NCBI GenBank assembly: GCA_030150795.1 | Contig: JASLFF010000540.1 | Coordinates: 1 to 6,189, forward strand | Length of the DNA: 6,189 nt | Direction of reading: 5' to 3' | From: Terriglobales bacterium | GTDB taxonomy: Bacteria > Acidobacteriota > Terriglobia > Terriglobales > Gp1-AA117 | Position numbers and translations under genes: made by a program | Shown: positions 1 through 5,690 of the stretch, in pieces | Layout: the number at the start of each line of letters is the position of its first letter | How positions within the stretch are numbered: the stretch's first letter is position 1 | Notes under the pieces: model-generated | What the model was told of the DNA's origin: nothing | What the model saw: only the letters and a program-made list of their open reading frames with translations | Database searches by the model: none

Positions 1-547
1 CTTTGGAGCTTCCAAGGTAGCTGCCGACGTGATGGTGCAGGAATACGGAAAATATTTTGGCATGAAGACTGCGTGTTTTCGCGCCGGATGTCTCACCGGC
101 CCGAACCATTCAGGCGCGCAGCTTCACGGCTTTCTCGCCTACCTGATGAAATGCAATGTCACCGGCGCCCGCTACACCGTATTTGGCTACAAAGGCAAAC
201 AGGTCCGCGACAATCTACATAGCGCTGACCTGGTGCGGGCCTTCGATAGGTTCTTCCAATCGCCTAGATCGGGAGAGGTCTACAACATCGGCGGCAGCAG
301 ATTTTCCAACTGCTCCATGCTTGAGGCCATTGCCATGTGCCAGCAAATCTCCGGGCGGGAAATGAACTGGCAATATGGCGGTGAGAATCGAAAGGGAGAC
401 CACATCTGGTGGATCAGCGACATCAGGAGATTCCAGTTGCACTATCCCGGATACGTGCTGCAGTTTGACAGTCTTGCGATATTGCGCGAGATCCATGATC
501 GGAACCACGAACGGTGGAAGGATTCCTCTCGAGTTGTCCACGCATGA
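1..547 (+). CDS. NAD-dependent nucleotide-sugar epimerase, CDP-paratose 2-epimerase (tyvelose epimerase)-like, 5'-truncated
   Basis: This is the C-terminal part (181 residues, read from base 2) of an extended short-chain dehydrogenase/reductase. The reading frame is open to the window edge, so the NAD-binding Rossmann half lies upstream and the GTG/ATG at 29/32 are internal codons. The visible part starts at the catalytic helix, FGASKVAAD. It continues with [14 protein letters not shown], the substrate-side segment [17 protein letters not shown] (residues 62-78) and YNIGGS (94-99), and ends in a helix with the pattern I-HDRN-ERW. The GKQVRD-H-DL block and the SK-AAD helix match what I recall of Salmonella CDP-tyvelose (CDP-paratose 2-) epimerase, which inverts C2 of CDP-paratose in the cytosol. 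The exact sugar nucleotide here is inferred. Phe occupies the place of the catalytic Tyr of the YxxxK motif. The stop overlaps the next start (ATGA, 544-547), which indicates operon organisation. Family assignment is firm; substrate is uncertain. Confidence 0.85.
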   Translation, partial: FGASKVAADVMVQEYGKYFGMKTACFRAGCLTGPNHSGAQLHGFLAYLMKCNVTGARYTVFGYKGKQVRDNLHSADLVRAFDRFFQSPRSGEVYNIGGSRFSNCSMLEAIAMCQQISGREMNWQYGGENRKGDHIWWISDIRRFQLHYPGYVLQFDSLAILREIHDRNHERWKDSSRVVHA

Positions 548-1344
548 GTGCGGTGGAAAAGAGAAATATCCTCGGTGTACTGATCGATGACGCAGATGCG
601 CAAACCGCTACTGACATGGTGATTGACGCCGCGCATCGTGGCGGCCCCTTCAGCGTGTCAGCCATTGCCGTGCATGGAGTCATGGAAGGCGTGCTCGATC
701 CAACCCATCTTTATCGCCTGAACAGTCTTGAACTTGTAGTGGCAGACGGCCAACCCGTACGCTGGGCGCTCAACCATCTTCACTCGGCCGGCTTGCGCAA
801 GCGCGTTTATGGACCCAACTTGATGGTTTCAGTTCTTGCCCGTGCGGAGCAGGAAAAACTTCCGGTTTATCTTTACGGAAGCTCGCCGGACGTCCTTTCG
901 CTCTTGTCCAGCAATCTCATGCAACGGTTTCCCAAACTCATCATTGCCGGCGCCAGTCCCTCAACTTTCGGACGAATCACCCCAGAGCACGCAGACCGTA
1001 TTGGCGAGCAGATCAGGCAATCAGGCGCGCAAATCGTTTTTGTTGGTCTAGGCTGCCCACGGCAAGAAGTGTGGGCGTACGAATTCAGAGATCGCGTGAA
1101 GCTGCCTATTCTCGCCGTGGGGGCTGCTTTTCCGTTTCTGGCCGGTACATTGCGGCAAGCGCCGCAGTGGATGCAAGATCGTGGCTTGGAATGGCTGTTC
1201 AGGCTGAGCACTGAGCCGCGGCGGCTCTGGCGTCGATATCTCTTGCTGAGCCCGGCGTATTTGTTCCTCATCGCCTGCCAGTGGTTCGGCTGTCATTTTC
1301 ATACAAAGGGAAAACCGCCGGCGAGCGAGATTCTTTACGGTTGA
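544..1344 (+). CDS. WecG/TagA/CpsF-family glycosyltransferase
   Basis: This is a 266-residue protein with a full-length WecG/TagA/CpsF (GT26) domain. Family hallmarks in order are VADGQPVRW (66-74, with the conserved Asp68), RVYGPNLM (87-94), a nucleotide-binding-type strand [10 protein letters not shown] (108-117), [14 protein letters not shown] (165-178), and the C-terminal block [20 protein letters not shown] followed by GLEWLFRL and [10 protein letters not shown] (191-233). Members transfer a sugar such as ManNAc or ManNAcA from a UDP-sugar to an undecaprenyl-diphosphate-linked sugar at the cytoplasmic membrane face, an early step in making teichoic acid linkage units, enterobacterial common antigen or exopolysaccharide. 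The basic, hydrophobic C-terminus fits membrane association. I chose ATG 544 because it overlaps the epimerase stop and its product begins like the family. The GTG at 514 would add ten unrelated residues. No good ribosome binding site is visible, so translational coupling is likely. Donor and acceptor cannot be read from sequence. Confidence 0.92.
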   Translation: MSAVEKRNILGVLIDDADAQTATDMVIDAAHRGGPFSVSAIAVHGVMEGVLDPTHLYRLNSLELVVADGQPVRWALNHLHSAGLRKRVYGPNLMVSVLARAEQEKLPVYLYGSSPDVLSLLSSNLMQRFPKLIIAGASPSTFGRITPEHADRIGEQIRQSGAQIVFVGLGCPRQEVWAYEFRDRVKLPILAVGAAFPFLAGTLRQAPQWMQDRGLEWLFRLSTEPRRLWRRYLLLSPAYLFLIACQWFGCHFHTKGKPPASEILYG

Positions 1345-1366
1345 TTTTCAACCGGGCCGCTTTCTC

Positions 1367-2557
1367 ATGGACATTGCTTTAATCATGCATGAATTGCTCG
1401 TGGAAGGGGGCGGGGAAAGACAATGCGTCTCCCTGGCTCGGGCCCTCGCGGTAAGAGGTCACCAAGTCACGCTCTATACGTCGGCCTATGATCGCGCCAA
1501 TTGCTTTCCTGAGATATGCAAAGACCTCAAGATCGTTGAGGTTGGGCGTGGCCGTTTTCCACGCCTGCGCAAGGCTAAATTTCTTCGCGGATATCTCGAC
1601 ATGAAGCGGTTGGCTGCTACGGTGGACCGCCGGCATGAAGTATGGAACCCCCACCACTGGCCGGCGCAGTGGGGCGCGGTTTGGCTCAAACGTAAGCTCG
1701 GCGGAGCAGTGGTTTGGATGTGCAATGATGTGCCGAACTTGCACGAGAAGGCCCAACAGCGGCGATCGCTTGGTTTCACTAAGGCCGCCGTGCATCAGCT
1801 TTACTATCTCTATGATCGTCTACAGAACCGCGGCGTTGATCTAACACTCTTCCTCTCCAACTGGGCTGAAAGGGAATTCAGAGCTATTTACGCCGGACCG
1901 ACCCGCGTGGTACGAAGCGGCGCTGATCCTGCCCGCTTTGCTCAGGGAGCCGACCGGCAGAAAATTCGAGACCGTTTTGGATACTCCTCCGGTGACTTCG
2001 TATTGCTCTGGCTCGGAATCTTCATGCCTCATCGTCGGCTTCAAGACGCAATTGACGCTGTCAGCCTGCTCAAAGCCCGGGGGTTTTCCGTTAGGCTGCT
2101 GCTGGCCGGCTCTGACCGTAGCTTTCCGGAGTATCTCAACTTTCTTAAATCGCTGGCAGTACAGCTCGGTGTCACGCGAGAAGTGACCTTTGCAGGAAAA
2201 GTTGCCGACGAGGAGATTGGCGACTTTTATGGTGCCTGCGACGCTTTTGTGTTTCCCAATGAGAACCAAACATGGGGCTTGGCCGTGCTGGAAGCCATGT
2301 CGTGTGGACGTCCCGTGTTGGTTTCACGCGGCGCTGCGGTGCATGAAGTGCTGACCGACGGCGAGAACTCGCTTTTGTTTTCTCCACGCGATCCAGAAGA
2401 GTTGGCTGCCAGAATTCAGGAACTCATGAGCCAGCCGGCCTTGCGCGCCAAAATTGCGCAAGAAGGTACGGATTTGGTGCGCACAAAATTCACCTGGGAG
2501 CAGTTTGCCAGGCAGATTGAGGACGTTTGCAAAGAAGTTGCTGCCATGAAGGGTTAA
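1367..2557 (+). CDS. GT4-family glycosyltransferase (GT-B fold) with a Gln-X7-Glu motif
   Basis: This 396-residue protein has the two-domain GT-B layout of GT4 retaining glycosyltransferases. The N-terminal domain opens with a hydrophobic strand and the glycine loop VEGGGERQCVSLARAL-RGHQVTLYTS (12-39), the usual acceptor-side start. The C-terminal donor domain begins near residue 210 (FVLLWLGIF) and includes VRLLLAGSD (242-250), VTFAGKVADEEIGDFYGACDAFVFPN (273-298) and TWGLAVLEAMSCGRPVLVS (302-320), then helices typical of the family end. The usual EX7E pair reads Q301-X7-E309, so the first Glu is Gln. The gene starts 22 bp after the WecG-like gene on the same strand. No clear Shine-Dalgarno sequence precedes ATG 1367, though the product start fits the family. 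It probably adds a sugar to the lipid-linked repeat unit in the cytoplasm. The donor (GDP- or UDP-sugar) is not evident. Confidence 0.9.
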   Translation: MDIALIMHELLVEGGGERQCVSLARALAVRGHQVTLYTSAYDRANCFPEICKDLKIVEVGRGRFPRLRKAKFLRGYLDMKRLAATVDRRHEVWNPHHWPAQWGAVWLKRKLGGAVVWMCNDVPNLHEKAQQRRSLGFTKAAVHQLYYLYDRLQNRGVDLTLFLSNWAEREFRAIYAGPTRVVRSGADPARFAQGADRQKIRDRFGYSSGDFVLLWLGIFMPHRRLQDAIDAVSLLKARGFSVRLLLAGSDRSFPEYLNFLKSLAVQLGVTREVTFAGKVADEEIGDFYGACDAFVFPNENQTWGLAVLEAMSCGRPVLVSRGAAVHEVLTDGENSLLFSPRDPEELAARIQELMSQPALRAKIAQEGTDLVRTKFTWEQFARQIEDVCKEVAAMKG

Positions 2558-2585
2558 GCCTGCCACATACGAGCGGCGTCTCAGA

Positions 2586-3695
2586 TCACACGACGCTTCT
2601 ATAGACATTTACTGTTTCCGCGGCAGTGCGTTGCCAGGTAAATTGCCGGGCCCTGGCTAGCCCTTTTATCCGAAGTTCCGTAGCAACCTTGGGTTTCGCA
2701 AGGACGGTTTCTATCGCCTCAGCCAGCGCATCCTCATCAGTAGGTGAGACTAAAATGGCTGCATCGCCGGCAACCTCAGGAAGGCTTGACGTGTCGCTGG
2801 CCACTACTGGCGTTCCTGCGGCCATACTCTCAACGATAGGAAATCCAAACCCTTCATACAATGAGGGCATCACCAGCAATTTGGCCTGGGCATAAAGACC
2901 AGGCATGTGACGATCAGGAACATAACCTGTTATTACCACGTTATCGTGCAGCGCGAGCTCGCGAATGGTTTGGTGAATTTCATCCGCCCCTGTAACTCTT
3001 TCAAATTCCAACCCAGCCAGGACCAGTTGAATTTTGCTCTTGCCCTTCTCTCGTAAATGCGCGATCACCCGCAACAAAAACGGGATGTTCTTGCGATGCA
3101 GGAAGAGGCCAACGTGCAGCAGATATCCGTCGCGTATCCCAAGTGAGCGGGCCCATTCCTCATCAAGAGGAGCGTCTGGCTGAAAGCGGTCGTGATTAAC
3201 ACCGTAAGGGATCACGTGGATCTTTTTGCCGCAAACGCCGTACGCCTTCATGATGTCGCGTTTAGAGTGCTCGGAACCGCAAATAATCGCTGCGGCAGAT
3301 TTGCTGGCCCGCGGCATGACGATGTTCATATAGTGGACCCACCAGCCCGCGAAATGCTCTGGATACAACCGGTAAGTGATGTCATGAATGGTTATGACCA
3401 CGGGGCAGGGAGATGCGACCGGCGCAAGAAATGCAGGAGCATGCAGCAGATCAAATCCGCGCTTCCATAAAATGCCCGGCAGTCCGGCATGCATCCACAA
3501 TATGTTGCCGAGGGTCCGGCAAGCGCGACCGGCACAGTTCTTACTTGCAAGTGCCCCGGACCATCCATTGAAGATGGTGGTTGAAAGGTCACTTCGGACG
3601 CTGAACTGTTCCAGCAGGCGCGCGGCATATACGCCCGAGCCCCCGGGATCTTTTCGCGCAAAACAATTGTCCCAGGCTACCTTTAAGGTACTCAT
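2586..3695 (-). CDS. GT4-family glycosyltransferase, mannosyltransferase (MtfB/WbaZ-like) type
   Basis: With the start at 3695 this is a 369-residue GT-B protein of the GT4 family. Landmarks are the N-terminal glycine motif DPGGSGVYAARLL (16-28), FDLLHAPAF (81-89), TIHDITYRLYPEHF (102-115, the H-D motif of this subgroup), IICGSEHSKRDI (137-148), VIPYGVNHDRFQP (161-173), LLHVGLFLHRKNI (192-204, with the phosphate-contacting R-K), VLAGLEFE (225-232) and the catalytic-type EX7E pair E281-GFGFPIV-E289. I recall this pattern in bacterial mannosyl- and rhamnosyltransferases of O-antigen and exopolysaccharide clusters; the actual donor is not readable here. The frame stays open upstream to an ATG at 3920, but those 75 codons (rich in Cys, Phe, Arg and Ser) do not resemble a GT4 start, whereas MSTLKVAWDN does. 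The gene runs opposite to its neighbours, converges with the plus-strand GT4 gene and therefore needs its own promoter in the 3696-3958 region. Confidence 0.9.
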   Translation of the reverse strand: MSTLKVAWDNCFARKDPGGSGVYAARLLEQFSVRSDLSTTIFNGWSGALASKNCAGRACRTLGNILWMHAGLPGILWKRGFDLLHAPAFLAPVASPCPVVITIHDITYRLYPEHFAGWWVHYMNIVMPRASKSAAAIICGSEHSKRDIMKAYGVCGKKIHVIPYGVNHDRFQPDAPLDEEWARSLGIRDGYLLHVGLFLHRKNIPFLLRVIAHLREKGKSKIQLVLAGLEFERVTGADEIHQTIRELALHDNVVITGYVPDRHMPGLYAQAKLLVMPSLYEGFGFPIVESMAAGTPVVASDTSSLPEVAGDAAILVSPTDEDALAEAIETVLAKPKVATELRIKGLARARQFTWQRTAAETVNVYRSVV

Positions 3696-3712
3696 CGCGG
3701 CAGGGTGCTCAT
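3692..3712 (-). other. possible leader mini-ORF (MSTLPR) overlapping the GT4 start
   Basis: On the minus strand an ATG at 3712 opens a six-codon frame, MSTLPR, whose TGA (3694-3692) overlaps the chosen GT4 start (3695-3693) as ATGA. A GGAG at 3726-3723 lies 10 nt upstream of this ATG, while the GT4 ATG itself lacks a recognisable ribosome site. The arrangement would suit translational coupling. The overlap is seen directly; its function is inferred and could be chance. Confidence 0.25.
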
Positions 3713-3781
3713 TCGATGGAAACTCCATCCGGCTATTTGTTCGTCGGCATGACAGACTTGACCAAAAGCAGACGTTGAGAA

Positions 3782-3845
3782 CTGCATCATGTTCGCGTAG
3801 TGGAAAAGCCCTTGTTGGAGTTGATTTGCTGCGAACATAATACAG
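3782..3845. repeat. 15-bp near-perfect inverted repeat with 34-nt spacer
   Basis: The arms CTGCATCATGTTCGC (3782-3796) and GCGAACATAATACAG (3831-3845) are complementary at 13 of 15 positions, with an uninterrupted 8-bp core (ATGTTCGC/GCGAACAT). The two mismatches are C/A on the plus strand, but they become G-U wobbles in a minus-strand transcript. RNA reading towards the GT4 gene could therefore form an unbroken 15-bp stem. It may be a 5'-leader hairpin, an operator dyad, or chance. No target-site duplication flanks it, so a small transposable element is not indicated. Confidence 0.5.
3812..3841 (+). promoter_or_regulatory. weak sigma70-type promoter candidate for the flippase gene
   Basis: TTGTTG (3812-3817), an 18-bp spacer and CATAAT (3836-3841) resemble -35 and -10 boxes. 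The -10 matches the consensus at five of six bases, the -35 only at TTG. The -10 lies inside the right arm of the inverted repeat, and the opposite strand reads TATTAT at the same place. This is suggestive only. Confidence 0.2.
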
Positions 3846-4025
3846 CTTCACAGAGATTGCGCATGAGCATTTGCTAATAAATTGGACCTGATTTCTGTGG
3901 AAAAAGTGGAAGTAATCCATTCTGCTTGCGCGGTTTTCTCCTCCGCCGGAATTAGGATATGCTTCAGCTATTCTGTTGGTATCCGCCTTTTATCATTGGT
4001 GAGCAATCAGGGCTAACCGAAGTCC

Positions 4026-4033
4026 AGGTAGGA
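4026..4033 (+). promoter_or_regulatory. candidate ribosome binding site for the flippase TTG start
   Basis: AGGTAGGA lies 9 nt before an in-frame TTG at 4043. It is the only well-spaced Shine-Dalgarno-like motif near the flippase start. The ATG at 3959 has AGGA only 1 nt away and the ATG at 4082 has GAGG directly abutting it, both too close for normal initiation. Confidence 0.4.
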
Positions 4034-4042
4034 ATAATCCAT

Positions 4043-5647
4043 TTGGCCGAATCCGTTGAAATCGTGCCGTCCGTTTCGAGGATGCGAACGGGACGCACCG
4101 CAAGTATCGTAGGCGCCCTTATGGTGCTTGTTTCTGTCATCGGCTATCTGAGAGAAGCAGTCCTGGCGTCCCGGTTTGGCGTTTCCGCCACCATGGATGC
4201 ATACTTCGGGGCAATCTTCATCCCCAATATTCTTTACTCAATCCTGATTGCGGGCACCGTATCTCCCATTCTTATTCCGATTCTGGTGCAGGAAGAAGCC
4301 GCCGCGCGGGAGGCCAAAGAATCGCAAGCGTTCAGTGTTGTGGCGACGTTCTCTCTGCTGGTCCTGGTCCTTATCATCGCCTTTTTGCTGCCTTCAGCTC
4401 ACCTTTGGCTAGGATGGCTTTTTCCCGGCTTCAGTCCGCGAACAATGGGTCTGGCCATTCAACTTGTCTTTATTATTTTTCCGGCGGTCGTTTTCCTGGC
4501 AGGGGCCGGCATTCTTACCGCGGTTTTGAATGGACGCCACAAATTTGCGCTGGCCTCTTTCGCTCCGGCGTTTGCCAGCGGTGCGGTAATCGCCGCCGTT
4601 CTTTTAGCCCGGGGTGAGCGGGCCATTTACGTGGTAGGAGCAGCCACCGCTGCCGGCTTCCTGTTGCAATTCCTGGTGCTTATTCCGGCTGCGGCATCGC
4701 TCGGCATTCGCTACCGGCCAGATTTCAACTTTCGTCATCCGGCCATAGAAAGGCTTTTGCGATTAGGCATTCCGCTGTTTTTGTACCTGGCCGCGGCCGG
4801 AGCCTCGTCGGTAATGGAGCGCAATTTGGCCTCGCGGCTTTCTGCCGGAGCTGTTTCCACGTTGAGTTACGCTCTGCGGTTGTTCACGGTGCCCTCAAAC
4901 TTTATGGCGGCGCCGCTTGCGATTGTGGCTTACCCGGCCTTCGCCCGTGAAGCCGCACGGGACCGTCGCGGGGAACTCGGCCCGCAACTTTCCAGGATAT
5001 TTCGATTCGTCATCTTCCTGTTTCTGCCTGTAACAATCTGGACTGTCATCAACTCGCTGGTCGTTACCCGGCTGCTTTATGAACATGGCCGATTCCTGCC
5101 GGCCGATTCCGTAATCACCGCGCGTGTACTTGCTATATACAGCGTGGGAATCCTGCCCAACGCTATTGCCATGGTCTTGCTGCGCTGCTTTTTTGCGGTG
5201 GAAGATACCGTTACCCCATTATTTGCCGAAATTCTGGCCCTGATATCGTTTGTTATGGCCGCGCCGGTCCTCTCCCGCCATTTCGGGCTTGGAGGGCTGG
5301 TGGGCGCTCGTGCAGGGGCGTTCTTTCTCGTCACGGGAGTTCTTATCTTTGTTCTTGCGCGCAAAAAAGCACTGCTCAACCTGGATTGGGATTTGTTGAA
5401 GTTCTTGTTGCGCACGGCGGTCGCTACTCTTGGAATGGGAGTGCTCAGCTGGCTCAGCCTGCGCTTGCTGATCGGAACGTTTGCTGCTGGTGGCAGCGTG
5501 GTTCGACTTCTTTTAACCATGCTGATGATGGCAACCAGCGGCGCGCTTTACCTGTTGCTGGCGCGCCTGTTGAACATGGGCGAAGCCCGTCAAATCTGGT
5601 CTACAGTCCGGGCGCTGCTACCAAGTGGTAATCGCGGCGCGCTGTAA
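4043..5647 (+). CDS. MurJ/MviN-family lipid-linked oligosaccharide flippase
   Basis: This is a polytopic membrane protein of 534 residues from TTG 4043, dominated by long hydrophobic segments consistent with the 13-14 helices of the MVIN/MurJ family (MOP superfamily). Family blocks are IGYLREAVLASRFGVSATMD and AYFGAIFIPNIL near the N-terminus, MERNLASRLSAGAVSTL then SYALRL--VPSNFMAAPLAIVAYPAFARE mid-protein, and LYEHGRFLPADSVITARVLAIY then LLRCFFAVEDTVTPLF in the second half. MurJ flips lipid II across the cytoplasmic membrane. The setting among glycosyltransferases and an O-antigen-ligase-like gene suggests a Wzx-like role with a lipid-linked polysaccharide unit instead. Arginines essential in E. 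coli MurJ at positions 18 and 52 appear as Ser31 and Tyr65, while the equivalents of R24 (R37), D39 (D52) and R270 (R279) are kept. Start alternatives are ATG 3959 (562 aa) and ATG 4082 (521 aa). Confidence 0.88.
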   Translation: MAESVEIVPSVSRMRTGRTASIVGALMVLVSVIGYLREAVLASRFGVSATMDAYFGAIFIPNILYSILIAGTVSPILIPILVQEEAAAREAKESQAFSVVATFSLLVLVLIIAFLLPSAHLWLGWLFPGFSPRTMGLAIQLVFIIFPAVVFLAGAGILTAVLNGRHKFALASFAPAFASGAVIAAVLLARGERAIYVVGAATAAGFLLQFLVLIPAAASLGIRYRPDFNFRHPAIERLLRLGIPLFLYLAAAGASSVMERNLASRLSAGAVSTLSYALRLFTVPSNFMAAPLAIVAYPAFAREAARDRRGELGPQLSRIFRFVIFLFLPVTIWTVINSLVVTRLLYEHGRFLPADSVITARVLAIYSVGILPNAIAMVLLRCFFAVEDTVTPLFAEILALISFVMAAPVLSRHFGLGGLVGARAGAFFLVTGVLIFVLARKKALLNLDWDLLKFLLRTAVATLGMGVLSWLSLRLLIGTFAAGGSVVRLLLTMLMMATSGALYLLLARLLNMGEARQIWSTVRALLPSGNRGAL

Positions 5648-5690
5648 ACTTGTGGTAATGTTAAGGAATTCATCGCGACTTTCTATTTGA

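Larger units (their letters stand above)
3696..4042. other. divergent intergenic region between the GT4 gene and the flippase gene
   Basis: About 347 bases without a convincing gene, visibly more AT-rich than the flanking genes. It must hold the promoter of the minus-strand GT4 gene and probably one for the plus-strand flippase. It contains a 15-bp imperfect inverted repeat (3782-3845), a weak plus-strand promoter candidate (3812-3841), a 6-bp hairpin GATGGA-aac-TCCATC (3715-3729) just before the GT4 gene, and an AGGTAGGA motif (4026-4033) before the flippase. Both neighbouring ORFs extend formally into it (minus strand to 3920, plus strand from 3959), but the extra residues look non-coding. 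Confidence 0.6.

Noticed and set aside
514..543. GTG start extending the WecG/TagA-family gene by ten residues
   Set aside because: The added residues are unlike the family, and ATG 544 forms the usual ATGA overlap with the upstream stop.
2576..2596. Inverted repeat GCGTC/GACGC across the convergent stop codons as a bidirectional terminator
   Set aside because: Only five base pairs with an 11-nt loop and no adjoining T-run on either strand; too weak to call.
3388..3840. 150-codon plus-strand open frame opposite the GT4 gene
   Set aside because: Most of it lies antisense to a well-supported glycosyltransferase, and it has no recognisable domain and an arginine/serine-rich shadow-like composition.
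3696..3920. 75-codon upstream extension of the minus-strand GT4 reading frame
   Set aside because: The extra residues are rich in Cys, Phe, Arg and Ser and do not resemble a GT4 N-terminus, which starts properly at MSTLKVAWDN. The GGAGGAG at 3944-3938 is 17 nt from the ATG at 3920, too far for normal initiation. The open frame is probably chance.
3955..3984. GGATA/TATCC inverted repeat around the ATG at 3959
   Set aside because: Five base pairs with a 20-nt spacer and no extension; likely chance.
5619..5659. Small palindrome TACCA-AG-TGGTA and a repeated GTGGTAAT (5625-5632, 5652-5659) at the flippase stop
   Set aside because: The stem is five base pairs with a two-base gap and no T-tract, and an 8-bp repeat pair is within chance; no terminator or attachment site is supported.
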